DNA from: Dipetalonema caudispina
Taxonomy: Eukaryota > Nematoda > Chromadorea > Rhabditida > Onchocercidae
NCBI GenBank assembly: GCA_013365325.1
Contig: JABVXV010000279.1
Coordinates: 20,115-84,114, forward strand
Length of the DNA stretch: 64,000 bases
Direction: 5' to 3'
Position numbers and translations under genes: made by a program
In this document: piece after piece, positions 14,601 through 27,332 of the stretch
Numbering within the stretch: the stretch's first letter is position 1
Layout: every line of letters starts with the position of its first letter
The notes under the pieces: model-generated
Seen by the model: only the letters and a program-made list of their open reading frames with translations
What the model was told of the DNA's origin: nothing
The model's database searches: none

Positions 14601-16305
14601 GAACAACATATGTTGATTATCAAGCAATCTGTAAACAAAATGAAATGGTTATGTATACTGCTGGTGCTGCTTTAAGGGTAAGATGAAGAACTGTCAAATT
14701 TAACGATTATTATGTTATGAATTTTAAAAACTCAAAACTAAGGTGTGTTTAAGAATTACTCCTTCCAATGCATATCTTAAAAGTTAAGTCAAGACCATAT
14801 CTCTTTCAGGTTAATGCAATACTTGGATCGCTGTTGTGGGTTTGGAGCAGATTGTTGGCGTTATTACGAAATTTCACTATTATTCAAATATTCACATCAT
14901 TAATGCATCCATATGTTGACGGTTCGATTTAAAGTTCTAAATTTAAATGCAGTTTCTATTCCCAGATGACCAATCTTATTTTCATGTTCAACTTCAACAA
15001 CATTGCACATTGTTATTGGTCATAGTCTTCCAAGTAGAATTACATCTTATTATTTCATAATTTCAAAATCCACGAAAGGATCAGATCATGAGATCAGATG
15101 AGATCTAACCAAGAAAGACATTATAAAATACATCCTTCAGCATATACTGCAACGTTTACTGGTGATACTGACACATTTTCATGCGATAAAGCGGCGAAAT
15201 ATTACTTGGCAAATTGGGGTGTTCAAGATTGGTCAAGCAATGGATCGAGGCGGGAAATGCCCAAATCATCAGTGCTAATTGCTGATAATTTATCCGAGCG
15301 TCCATGCAAACATAATCCAGCTAAATGTGCTGTGTAAGTTAGCTGTTTAAAGCAGTTTGCTTGATCGGATTTTTGTGGATTCATTTTATAATACTGTTCT
15401 AACAACAATCCTTTGCTTCCAGAAAAATGTATGCTCATTGGGTCCCAAATACCAATTTGTTGTTGGTTATTATTGTGCAGAGCAATCCGACATCAGGTTC
15501 CTCTGTTTGCTATGATGAAACACGATGTCCGCTCTCCACACCGCCCGAATTTATGACCACATACATTCAGGTTAAAAAACTTTCCTTTAAACTTAAAAAT
15601 TCGAATTTTAAAATCAAAGAATAAAGATTAATGGATGGAAAAGTATTCTAAACATTTCAAGGAATTTATTAGAAATTTTTAATGAAATTGGTGTTAACTA
15701 GTAGTCGGTCCGAAAAATAATTAGTAATTTAATTTTTGGTACAAAAAATTGGTGTGATAAAAATTTATATTTGCATATCATCCATTCAACATTTAGCATT
15801 TAATTACTTGCAGGTGGATAACGCTTCAGACAAACAACAAGTAACTGTAAGCACAAACATAGCTGATTCATTTTCCGAAGACGTTGACGATAGGAGGTGT
15901 CGACATGTCCATGCAAAGCAACGTAAATCACCGTCGAAATGTGTGCATTCTGATGAGGTCAAACTCATTAATTTACGAAAAAATCTGTAACTTGAAATCA
16001 CTGAACATCCATCATCAACTTGTAAACTTACTGGTCTTTTATTTTTACTTTTCACTTGACCTTTAGTCCTTAAGGCTTTCAATTTTGAAAGATACAACTA
16101 CTTTCTGCTCTGTTATCAAATTTTGTCAGTTATGTGTCGAGACGCTTATCTTTCTGGTAATCAGGTACGTAGTTGCTTTTTTCTTATTTTTCAGGATGAA
16201 TCACAATATCCATGTTCGCAGATGGCATCTCATTTGGTACCATTTGGTACGACAATTCTTTTATTGGTTGCTATCATTTGTGAAATAGCATATGTCATGT
16301 TATAA
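5650..16305 (+). CDS. voltage-gated calcium channel alpha2/delta subunit (5' exon not found)
   Basis: Exons: 5650-5731, 5967-6074, 6287-6445, 6710-6818, 7080-7208, 7389-7455, 7713-7863, 7974-8051, 8240-8329, 9372-9491, 9669-9797, 10104-10199, 10441-10470, 10580-10609, 10979-11095, 11251-11325, 11472-11552, 11689-11739, 12207-12281, 12349-12410, 12654-12773, 12912-13115, 13252-13428, 13750-13859, 13934-14112, 14257-14465, 14602-14677, 14810-14921, 15093-15333, 15423-15570, 15814-15957 (or to 15942), 16195-16305. Frame holds across all, about 1,220 residues, the family's size. The mature N-terminus reads [12 protein letters not shown]; a VWA domain (about residues 229-410) has an intact MIDAS, DMSGSM and ITDGAP; a Cache-like region follows; the C-terminus is Cys-rich and ends in a hydrophobic stretch ([18 protein letters not shown]), a GPI-anchor or membrane signal. 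The protein would traffic and tune CaV channels at synapses and muscle. C. elegans has two members, unc-36 and tag-180; I cannot say which this is. Exons 14810-14921 and 15093 are the least certain joins. Confidence 0.95.
8709..8849 (+). other. candidate in-frame cassette exon in the alpha2/delta VWA domain
   Basis: A 141-base open segment in the 1 kb intron between exons 8240-8329 and 9372-9491. It follows a pyrimidine-rich acceptor (CATCCACATACAG) and ends at a perfect donor (GCA|GTAAGT). Both flanking exons meet at phase 0, and this segment is 47 whole codons in phase 0, so it can be included or skipped without a frame change. Its GC and codon use look coding against the AT-rich intron. 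The peptide starts [17 protein letters not shown] and includes [19 protein letters not shown] do not recognise it in any alpha2/delta protein or other family. It would insert between the helix ending FETLMK and the segment starting [10 protein letters not shown]. It could instead be an exon of a nested gene. Confidence 0.5.
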
Positions 16306-19300
16306 TTTGCTAAACTGTTAGGAAATGTGTTAGAGTAGTAATTTGTCTGTGATATACGGTGCTAATTATTGTCCGATGGAGAACAATGTTTTGTAATGAG
16401 CTTCATTTCATCAATTTTCCTGTATTCTTAACGACGGGTATGATATTTAGCAGGATAAAATGGAACCTATATAAATCAAGTTACTAAATCTGTTGTTGTT
16501 ACTGCTAGCATTTATAAGGTGAAAAAACCCTGCACGATGTTTCCATCCAAAAAGTCGAACATTAAGTTGGATAGTTTCTACGAGGAGCCATAAAAACGGT
16601 TTGACTTCTTATTACTGGTTGTCATTAAGAAGTGTACTGGCAGTGCCAAGAAAGTGACATACTGCACTGATACTAGTAAGATATATTCTAGGTGATTTTA
16701 CTTTTGTAAGGAAGGTAAGTTACCCTTCTTCTAATTGTTCCTTCTTTTACATCTCTTTTAAATCTTCTTGGAATTACTAGATTGAAGGTCACCAAAGATT
16801 ATGTTTGTTCTTCTAATTTTTACTTTACACAAAGTACGATATGTATTTTTCACTTTTTTTTTTCGTTTCAGTTCCTGAATAACTGAAATTCAGACTTTTA
16901 TTGTTCAAATGGATTTAATTAACAATTCATTATATATAATTAATTCTAAGTCCTGAAATAGGTTACGATAAATTTGTAACTGTAATTATACCGCATACAC
17001 TTTTTGAATTCCTTGATATGTTGCATGTAATGGTACTGGACAATTCTCAGTTGAATTGTTAAATACGCACTTTGAAATTAGTAATACAAAGATGCCGCTT
17101 GCAATTATCGAAGTCGAAACAGCGGAATTCCCACTTTAACTGCAAATTTTTTTGCACTTGCAAAAAAGGAATTAAAGGCGTACTGTTGAGAAATCTTTGA
17201 TCCCGTTTAACTCTATCCGAGAAGACAGTGATGATCTGTTTCTATAGATTTGAAAGAAGATAAGATCATGTGGATTGAACTTAGACACTTATCCTGGTGC
17301 TGATTCGGGTAATCTCCTATCGAAATTTATTGGCTCTTCTGCCAATTTAACACATCAATAAGAGGGAGAGAGAAATAGGGAGGAAGAGAAAGAGAGAGTA
17401 AAGAGGTATTCTACCGAGATTATTCTTGGATGACTGGTGGAAATTCATTCGAGCATTGCTCCATTTCCTTTGTATCCGTTAATTATAATGCCAGAGTGAG
17501 CAGCTTGAAAGCATAGTAGTAATGACGGATAGTTGATGTTAAGCTGTCAATCGAGCATATAACTCGATCAGTTCCGGACGAAAAAAGGCTGCTCTTACTG
17601 ACTTCTCCATTCAATTGAAAATCGGCCCACTAAACTTCCGATAACAACCAATTTCAATTTATATCCCTCTATCTCTCGCTTTCTTACCCTTTTCAAGCTC
17701 CCTTGGCCTTTCAGCTATCTCTTTCCCTTATCTTACTCATCCATCATTCGCTGTCCTGAAATTACAATCAACTTCGATCATTCTTGAACCATCGATAATA
17801 ATTTCATTCTTTACCACAGATCCAATGATAATTATCTACTTCCTCTCCACTATTCATTTTTTCTCTTTTTTCTTCTTAAAATGTCTAACAATATCATGGA
17901 AGTTAAAATTTAATCATAGAAGCTATTACATTTTTCATTCAACTCATTAATGCATTCATTGTGTATACAATGAAAATCGATTGGCACTGAGAAATATTCC
18001 CAAATTATTGTTACAGTTTTCTTTTCAATATAATTATTTGCCATTGAAATGTGGAAATAATTAACTTTTCATTGTTCACATTTCTGAAATTCAGATTTAG
18101 ATCTCTTGTATATCCCGCCATATATATATATTCTGATGCTGTACTGACACATAAATATGGAAAAGCAACACAATGAAAAGTTATATTTCTTATTATCATA
18201 ATACCAATCAATGCCTGCCTCATTACATCAGATAATCTGTCAAGTGAGCAGTAAAGTGATGACTTCAAAATTCTAAATTTCGATTTTTTTTTTCGTTTTT
18301 TTTTTTTTTTTTTTTTGACGAAAAATGCGACCATTAAAAAGAGTAATTAGCAAAATGCTTACATATTATTCATTGCAAGCTAACAATTACTCGTAACTCT
18401 CTTATCTTTTGTCCAAACAGTGGTTGTGAAATCTTTTTATGATATCACTTTGATCAACCTATCCCAACTAATCAGAACAATTTTAGAAAGACTAGGTTTT
18501 CCAACGATATTATATGTGCCTAAAGATCAACCTGAAAATTTATTTTTATCGCAGTTTTGGAATTACAAAAGTCTGTGAACAACTTAAAATAGTGTAGTGA
18601 AGACTTTCAACACTACCTAAACTTTAAAGTAGCAAATATGATTTAGTCATTTCGACTTGATTATGATTCGTTTCGTTTTTTTCTTTCGTCTTTTTCTCAC
18701 AAAGAATTGAAAGCTGTTACAATGGAAATGTAATTTTAACTTTGACATATGTTAATCGTATAAATTTAGTGCCATTATTTTGAGTGGAAATTAATTACAT
18801 TCTTTTCTCTCTGCTTTAAAATGCTATATTATTTTAAAAGGAGTAATGAAACTATAATAGTTCTTAAGCAGTTTTAAAATCTTAGAATTAAATTTATCGT
18901 TCTTATTTATGTACTCTCTTAACTTCAAGATTTCTTGACCTTTTCCAGCAAAAACATAGGATATCGTAACGAAGTTAGGAAAAGAGGAAATGGAAGAATC
19001 CTTTCGAAGTATTTCTCAATTCTCGTATAATATCGGAAGGTTTTTAAATGCATTATAACCGATGGAAGGGATAAGGAAAAGAAGAGGCTGATAAAGACTG
19101 AAACCTTAGGGCAAGGAGAAGACAAGACAGATTAAGCCTATGCTTGAGATAAAAAAAAATCATAAAATTTGGGGTGGGCGAATGTTACATAGAGTTTGGT
19201 GATAGAGTTGTGGTGTTGGATATATCTTATCTTTGTCGACATTTAACGGAGCGAATAATACATCAGAAAAATGAAGAATTGAATGGCTGTTTTTTTCATC

Positions 19301-20685
19301 TCTTTCGGTTGCTTAACTAATGCATTTAGACTAGACTTGTTTTGTTTGGGACCAGAAAGAGATGTATCCATGAACTGTTGCATATTGGACAGATTGGGTG
19401 CTTTTTAGATCTGGCTCTTATTTCCTTCATATACTACTTCAAGACAATTGAGTTATGCTGGATGACTTGAACATATTATAGATATTTTACAGGGCCTACA
19501 AGTACCAATAGCTAACTGAAAATTCTGCGAATTTCAATTAACTGAAGAGGTCAGAAATATATTGATCAATATTTCATTTCAGTTAAAAATTTAGCGTAAA
19601 GACTCATAGAAATGAAATGAGTTAAAAGTCAATTAGACTACTATCGAAACAGTTCTTGTCTAATTATTCATGAGTAAAGCAAGTAGATAAACAAGTAAAT
19701 CTTATCGCTAGAGTATAAGTAAATTTCATTAGCACTTATGTCATGAAAAGGCGGAATCTTAAAGGACTATATTTTGATAGCGAAACGCATTAGAACCATC
19801 ATAAGAGATTGGAAGAATATAAATACTCTTATGGTCCTTTAGATATTCATCCAATTATCATGAAGAGAATCTGAATTTCATCTCTTCTCTTCCCATACTT
19901 CTATCCTCTTTCATTCATCCTATTTAGAGTGCTTTTCTATAGGTTCGGCTCTGATAACCAATAATTATAGCATCTATTCATTCTTACATACATTTTTGTT
20001 TCCACCTGCTGAATGGAAAGCATACATTGATTCATTCAATTCTTCCTTTCACTCATATTATAATGATATCTACTCAAATGCCGTCTTTTAGATGCAGTAT
20101 TACCGAGTTAATTTTTCAATTTTACATCTTTATTGGTGTTGTCGTCTTTAAAATGACAATATTTTATGTACAGTAATTAGGGATTCAATTTTGGTAATCA
20201 ATTTGTGTGAGATTATTGATAAAATTATGATATCAATTGTGATGCTATAATTATTTTTAATTGCTAGAAGTATATTTATTTATCACGCAATTATATTGAT
20301 TGAGAATTCCCGAATTACATATGAAACCCTTTAAATGTTAGATTTAGAGTTTCATATGTAGTCTTTGTAAAGCATTTTAGGGACTTTCGATATTTTAATT
20401 TTGATAGTTACATCTTTAGGTATTATGTATATTGTGAAGATTGCTGTAAATTGCAACAAAGTTTTTAAGAAGCAAAACTTGAAGAATACATTTCCATCTT
20501 CTTTTTTTTCTTGGCGTTTTTGCAGTAGCTAATTAAACATCAAAATTTCAAGATATCTTTAGGGATTGCTTTGGTGGTGTGTTGGGCTTGTTACTGCTAT
20601 GCTGTCGGATATGTGCTACTGTTACTACTGGCAAAAACAGAGTGAAATAGATGCTTACTGGAGAAGCTGATTATTGCTGCTTGTG
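16306..20685. other. gene-poor intergenic region
   Basis: About 4.4 kb between the alpha2/delta stop codon and the start of the three-finger-like gene. I see no exon series on either strand. It holds a purine-rich tract (17360-17406), a poly-T run near 18283-18316 and ordinary AT-rich sequence; it presumably includes the 3' UTR of the upstream gene and the promoter of the downstream one. Confidence 0.6.
17360..17406. repeat. GA-rich low-complexity tract
   Basis: A strand-biased purine run made of GAGA and GGA blocks on the plus strand, in the intergenic region. Only sequence composition supports it. Confidence 0.7.
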
Positions 20686-21759
20686 ATGTTGCTCTGTTTG
20701 TGTGCTTTGGTACATTCACAGCTGATACAGTTAGCACGTAAGTTATATTTCAATTATTTCATTTTTACTTTTTATTCGAAATAATTAACAGAAATAATTA
20801 ACTCAAGCAGATGAATCGAAAATTGATGCATCAATTTGTATGAATTTTCTAACCATGTATTTGGTATAATTCAACTGTTGGTCGAAAACAATTGCAAGGT
20901 AATTGAAGTTAACGGAGAGTGATTGAATAATTGAGAAGAAGAACTTCAGTACTTCAATCATTAATTAATTATAAAGGGTTAAGAGACCTGGACAATATGT
21001 CAGATTATTGAGTTTTTATTTGAAACATATTTCTTTTAAATTGCAATTTCACCTTTCTTTCAAATCATTGATGCCTTATCATTTTATTGTCATCATTCTG
21101 TTGCTTTTACTTCTGGAAAACTGAATTATAAAAGGTTAAGAAACCGTGACGGGATATCGAATTATCAAATTTCTGATGAGATTTCAAAGATGAAATCGAT
21201 ATAAGTATTATGAAAGGCATTGCTCATAAATGCATCAAAAATTCAATGAAATTAATGCTATTACCATACTTAATTGTAGATACAATCCATATTTATTGAT
21301 TTAGAACCCCATAAAGGATAAAATAAAGAAAAGTTGAAAAATAAGGTTCTTTTCTTCAAAATAAAATTGAACGTGAAAATTTTTTACAACAAATTGAAAA
21401 GAAAAAAAAATTTTGGATCGAGACGAAAAAATCAGGCAAAGATCCGTAGGATTGCAAATAATTTCTAAATTTTAGTTGTCCTAAAATTTTTTATAAAATT
21501 CAAAATAAAATTGGACGAAAAAATTTTTTACAATAAATTGAGATGAAAAAAAAAATAGTATCAATCATATTAACTTCAATGGATATACGTACTTCCGAAT
21601 GAATGCTTCCATTCATCATCCCTTTCGTTTACACATCCTAACTGATGGATATGGTATTTCTCCACTCTTTCTCTTTGTAGTTTTCTTTTTTTTATTCCCT
21701 ATCTCGATGAAATTTCTTCTTTCTTAATTACAACTGCAGCTAATGGATATGTTTATTTT

Positions 21760-21794
<35 letters not shown>

Positions 21795-22311
21795 CCAACA
21801 TCAGTTTCAGAAAGGTATGAATACGTAAGATTTTACGTGATAATTCCGGTAATTTTATTCCGGTACTACTTAATAGCTAATGAATCCGCAAATTTTTCAT
21901 ATCCCTTAAGTCTGAAAGTAGCCAATTCAAAAAATCCTCAAATTCTATCGCAGGTCCTTTCATGGAAAATACTATAGAAGTGTTGCTGTAGCTATCAGAT
22001 GATATGCATCAGTTCATTCTTGTCTTTTCTGTCAAGATCAAACTCACAAGTGTCTTGAAACTTTTCCACTCACATCTTTCTTAGGCCTCATAATAGCATG
22101 CAAGAATTTTTTGTATGAGCTCCTTCAATTTTTGAGGAATACAGAAATTTCAGAATTCACTAACTGCCAACACATGAGAAATTATCAAGTAAGAGATATT
22201 CATTTATTTAACCGAATTAAAAAGGACTGATATTGAAATATTCGGCTTAAAAAATCAATTCATGCTCTCATTTCCTTTTAAAATGAACATATGAACATAT
22301 TCATCAACCGT

Positions 22312-22351
<40 letters not shown>

Positions 22352-24087
22352 GATCTTTCCACAAGAAAAAAGAAAACCATAAAGAAGAAAGGAAATCAAC
22401 ATGTACTGAGGAAAATATCATTGATCTAGATTATCTTTAAAGTGTTTTCTCTGCTATCAGACTGTGGGCTAACCGAAATCATCGCTACTGATCCCGCTTT
22501 TCCTAAAATACCGGCACTAGAGTTTTAGATAATCTAGTCATCTTACCTGATTCTCGAAATACTGCGTTCAAGTTTTTAGTTACAGATTCACTAATATTTA
22601 GAATAAAGTTGTTGGACTAGAAATAACATTTGGAAGTTTCGGGTTCTGTAATTTCTTTCTGGTACTTTCAACTAGTTTGCAATAAATTTGTGTAAAATTA
22701 GATGAAAGCTTCAAATTCTAGCATTTTTGGAGAACATTTTATTAGAAAGCAGGGTTTTGCATTGTATTTTCCCTCCATACTTTTTTTTTGTTCATGCATA
22801 AAAGAGACCAAAAGCATTACCAGTCTTTTCGTACCCGACCAAAATTTCTTGTTGAATCAACGACATTAATTATTCTCACCCAATTTTACAATCTTCGTTT
22901 TGAAGGGGAGTTGTGATTTACCGCATAATTTCTGCATAGAAGAATCCAAGTAAGTCAAAAAAAAAAAAAAAAAACTGGATGATTTCAAATTAAGTGACGA
23001 AAACTATTTTATTTTGTGTTTAGAAGAAAAAACGGGTGTTCTTCACCAATTTATTGTTTCTTCCAAAAAAAGAAAAAGAATTATTAGAGGTCAAGGATTA
23101 TTATGATGAAAACTTCATTGAAATATATTTATTTTAATATTTGTTTAATATAATAGATTCTATTTATGATCGTGATGTCTTTCATTCATTCAGTTTGCTA
23201 ATTTATAGAAAGCACTGTCAGATGCTTTTGCGACAAACAAAACTGTGAAGATTCGTTGATTTGTACGGGCGAGTTCTGCTTGATTGGATTCCGTAGTGAA
23301 GGTATCGTTAAAATTTCTCACTCTTCTTCTGTTGAAATGTATCAGAATTAAAATGATATGAAATTCATTGTTTTGCAATGTCGAATTGATTTCTCAGTCT
23401 TCTGTAGATAGCCAAGCACATATGGAGCAGCTATGTAGCAATGCGGGTGATGCAAGAGATCTGGCAAAATGTCAGCACAACTGGAATGGATGGCAAGAGG
23501 TTTGGGAATATTTTCGTTGATTAAAGTCGGTTACCTTAAATGTATGCTAATTAGGAAATCTGCTGGGATCAATCAATAGCTTATGACATTCCAAATGTTG
23601 AAAGTATAAACTGTTTCATTTCCTATTATTTTTAGGTTTGTGCTTGTGAGGAAGATTTTTGCAATACATTTGCGTATTTGCGCGGTTCCATTGAGGAAGA
23701 AAACAGTGATAGTGTTGCTGATTTACAACCGTCAAATTTGATTGAGGTAAAGGAAAGGGAAAGAACTTTCTTTGAAACAGTTAATTGAAGTAATTGGGTG
23801 CTGAATCATTGCAAAATACAATCTCTGTAATTATCAGGATGCACATAGTGCTTCAGAATATTTCCACTGATCGGTTTTCCCAATCTTTTATTACTCATCT
23901 TACGAAGGTTAATTATAACGTACCTCCCTACTCTTTATCAGTGAAATTTCAGGAAGAATCGTCGATAAGTTCAGTTGGAAGGCGTCATAGCAGTAATTTA
24001 ATTATTCTGCTGGTAATTATCCCATTATCAGTTGGCGCTCTGGCTGTGTGCCTTATTTTTATCAACTATCACTGCAAGATGTGTTGA
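20686..24087 (+). CDS. Ly6/three-finger-like single-pass membrane protein
   Basis: Five exons: 20686-20737, 23209-23301, 23408-23499, 23636-23746 and 23953-24087; phases agree at each join and give 160 residues. The first exon encodes a signal-peptide-like start (MLLCLCALVHSQ) with an in-frame stop just upstream. The ectodomain has ten cysteines, beginning VRCFCDKQNCEDSLIC and closing with VCACEEDFCN; the final C-x-C-x4-CN motif is the hallmark of the Ly6/uPAR/activin-receptor three-finger fold and of nematode ET-module proteins. A Ser/Glu-rich linker (about residues 98-128) leads to one membrane segment (NLIILLVIIPLSVGALAVCL) and a tail of only about eight residues. It is most likely a cell-surface ligand-binding or channel-modulating protein; the actual partner is unknown. 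The 2.5 kb first intron makes the first exon the least certain part. Most Ly6 proteins use a GPI anchor rather than a transmembrane helix. Confidence 0.72.
20967..21560. repeat. short diverged direct repeats in an intron
   Basis: Two imperfect pairs within the first intron of the three-finger-like gene. One unit starting AATTATAAAGGGTTAAG at 20967 recurs at 21124. A second unit of about 57 bases starting CAAAATAAAATTG at 21357 recurs at 21501. Spacings (157 and 144 bases) are similar, which hints at an old tandem duplication of a 150-base block. Confidence 0.55.
21761..21794 (+). repeat. poly-T run (34)
   Basis: Uninterrupted T run in the first intron of the three-finger-like gene. A 36-base poly-A run lies about 520 bases downstream, so the two could pair. 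Confidence 0.9.
22315..22350 (+). repeat. poly-A run (36)
   Basis: Uninterrupted A run, the longest homopolymer in the window, in the same intron as the poly-T run at 21761. Nothing around it looks like a processed gene copy. Confidence 0.9.
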
Positions 24088-25055
24088 CGATTATTCTCAT
24101 TGTGCATGACCTTGCAATAGATACAATTTACATTCGACAAGTCGAAATTATCACCACAAGTTCTACGAGACCACAAGAATACTAGGACTGTCCGGCTATC
24201 ATGATTAGCTTAGCTAATTGAGGTCCATCATATCGATCGTCGGAGTGTTCATTCTGTATTTTCCTGTCTTTCCGAATATCCTACTTCTAACCGATCAACA
24301 CATACAATGTCTTTTCTATTTGAGACATATAGCAAACATTTGTCTTACTTCGTTGAAATTGACATTTGCATTCTTGCATTTTGACAAGGTGTTCGGATGA
24401 AATTATTTGGAGCTTTGTGACTGAAACAACTGAGATTTCAAAAAATGTTTAAAAGTACAACGTTTTCATAATAGGAGTATCACTGGTTGTAATGATGATT
24501 TGAAGGCTGACGGTTTGAATAAGAACTCATTTAAATTCATTTAGTTCAGTTCATATAATAGAAAGGTTTTCAAAAGTAATCGAAATTTACTAAGCTACAT
24601 TCTGAATTACTGGCACAGTGTATTTGGATTCCATTTTTGAGATTATTAAACCTAATATAAATTTCTTTTTTTGTCAGATTTTCTCAGGATGGCATTCTCT
24701 AACTAATAGAAGACTAGATTTATAATAATAAATTGACATTGATTAACGCATATTATTACGGCTTAGTGTAAAATAATTACCCTCTGAAATAAATATAAAG
24801 TAAATGATGTGGTCATTTGAATAAATTGCATGGAAAATGGGGCAATTTCAAACGTTAATCTATGTATGTAACAAATACGATTTGGATATGTTTAGACAGC
24901 ATTCTTCTGGCCTATATTTTGACCAATAAATTTTCCAAGTTCAATCGTGATCTCATTTATAATAACTTCATTTAGCAATTCAATGCATCATTTTCTTTTT
25001 CCCATTTCTGATCACAATAAAACTCTACATTTTATATAGTTCTATATACTGTTGA
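24088..25055. other. convergent intergenic region
   Basis: About 970 bases between the stop codons of the three-finger-like gene (plus) and arl-3 (minus). It should hold both 3' UTRs; several AATAAA-type hexamers occur on the plus strand near 24726-24790. No further gene seen. Confidence 0.6.
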
Positions 25056-27332
25056 CTATTTCGACTTCTGTTGCCGTAAATTCTTCGAGATCCAATCCAT
25101 TCCTTCCTGCGAATAACAAACAAATTTATGGGATGAATATGGGCAGTACTAAGTGATTTCAACTTATTTCTTGAATGGTATTAAAAAGATATCATTTAAG
25201 GAAAGTTCAATACTTTCTTAATTAGTAATTCAGTTAAGGCCTCTGAGTGGCATTCTATAGATCTTTATTTCTTTTTAGAAATGGAAACCTTGAATTGTTC
25301 GAGGCCAAGAACTCAATGACTTTTGATTACAAACGAGGGTTCTGAAGTCCCACGTTTATGTCGGAATTTTCAAAATTCGATCATTTCCGTATTGTTTGGA
25401 AAAAGAATTATTTAGATTGCCCATTTTCATATATTCAAAGATGAAATGGTAAAGTTTCATTTTAAATGAAAATAACCGATACCTTGATACCTTCTCCAGT
25501 AACAGCAGAACATGCTTGAATCTGCCAAGATCGATCACGGATGGATAACAGCTGTAAACCTTCCGCTATTTCATTTGCTTTAGCTGCCGTCACCAAATCC
25601 TTTAAATTTAAAAAATTATAAAAGAAACTTCCAAAAAGAAGAGTATTTTCAACAACCGAGACAAGATGTTGACAACACAGCAATAGAATGACACCACAAA
25701 GCTGAAGGGTTCATATTATTTGCGTGAAATAAGGAATAAACTAATTGGAATTCATATCAATACAGCTAAACTGTTTACTGAATGTGAGCTTCTGAAGTAA
25801 GTTGAAGAAGAATGCAGTTCAGCTTACTTGTTTATTAGCATAAACCAATAACGGGACGTTTTTGAGTTTCTCTTCGTCCAAAAGTTCAAAGAGCTCCTGC
25901 AATACAGTGATAGGGGTCTAATCAAAATTCGTTTATTTATTAATACTGTCGAGAAAGTTCTTGCAATCTTAACTGCTTATATTAGGAAATTTTTGAGAAA
26001 AATTTGAAAATACTTCAGACACTCTCTCAAACTTATCCTTCAAAGTACAATTATTTATAATAAACGGTAGTACCAATGCACCAAACAATGCCACTTGTAT
26101 TGTTACCACTGAAAACGCTTGAAGGCCAAATATTCTGTGCTATTATGATGTACTACTTTACAAATATATGATAATGTATGATACACTTCATTACGGTGCC
26201 TTTCTGTCCATTACTGGATAATTCTAAAAATCGCCATCCCGAAACTGAACTTTATGATATATATCCAGCATTCGATGAAATATTGGTTATGCAATACGTT
26301 ATTGATAAGGTGATTAAAAATTTAAAGTTTTTTTTTTTCTTTATTTTTTACCATGCCTGTTTCATCAAATCGTTTACGATCGCAGCTATCGATTACATAT
26401 ATCTGAAAGGTAACAAAATATTATGGAGGTTGTTAGTAATCAACAATCCGAGTAAAATTAAGCAACTCAAATTTTCAAGAATTCTATAAACTTCCATCTC
26501 AAGAGAAAAAAAAAATCAGTTTTCTTGTAATATTACCAAAACATCGGTATTCTCGAAATAATTTTTCCAATATGGACGAATCTTTCGTTGTCCTCCAATA
26601 TCCCATACGTTCAATTTTACATCATCAGATACTACGCTTTTAATATTGAAACCCTAAAATAATGAAATGCAAGACAATACATGAGGTCATCAAACGCTAT
26701 TATTACAACCGGAAGAAGTTGACAGAGGACAAAAAAGATGTCTCTTATCTGACAAGAAATGTAGATTGCACCTGCGTAGGTGTAATATGTCTTATATCTT
26801 CCGAAGCTAAATTCTTTAATATCGTCGTTTTACCGGCATTATCCAAACCTGAAAAAAATTAGAAAATCTGTCAACATTTGAAGTTTTTCCTCATATACGG
26901 AAAAAGTAAATAGATTATTACAGACGTCATATATAACATGTCTGATATGCATTTGTACTGCCGCCACTGTGATAGATATATTGAACCAAACAATTTTGTA
27001 TATTTCACAGTTTGAAGAAAGTTACCATACCGCAAAATTCACAAAGGAATTCAAAAAAAGAATCCAAATTTTATTTGCTCTAATTTAAGATTTTCCACAT
27101 AAGTGACAGAAGACAAACTTTATCCCGAACATTTTGTGGATTTGTAAAACTTATTTGTAGAAATATGGAAAATTACCGAGCAACAATATCCTGAATTCTT
27201 TCCCTGGCTGACTTTTGAATTTCCTGATCAGTCCGAGCAAACCCTGTAAACAGTAAGAAAGTCACCGAAATGATTTATCATATAATTTGTCCAGCAAATT
27301 TCATACTATAAATGAGTTACAGTAGTTACCAT
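25056..27332 (-). CDS. arl-3: ARL3, ADP-ribosylation factor-like GTPase 3
   Basis: Minus-strand exons: 27332-27330 (start codon only), 27243-27177, 26848-26772, 26653-26537, 26402-26352, 25896-25828, 25599-25483 and 25106-25056; together 183 residues, one more than human ARL3. All nucleotide-binding motifs are intact: P-loop GLDNAGKT, switch region [24 protein letters not shown] (split between exons) and CSAVTGEG. Gly2 is present. ARL3 loaded with GTP releases lipidated cargo from UNC119 and PDE6D carriers and works in cilia. The second exon begins exactly at Gly2, so the ATG must come from an upstream exon; ATG|GTAACT at 27332 is the nearest choice and a second identical site lies at 27555. 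In the 27243 exon another frame is also open, but only the chosen frame ends in FRILLLG and joins the P-loop. Confidence 0.97.

Noticed and set aside
15804..16097. 97-codon minus-strand frame
   Set aside because: Antisense shadow of the alpha2/delta exon at 15814-15957.
26178..26489. Plus-strand frame antisense to arl-3, with exon-like [15 protein letters not shown]
   Set aside because: It overlaps the arl-3 exon at 26402-26352 on the other strand, lacks an acceptor and has low-complexity flanks.
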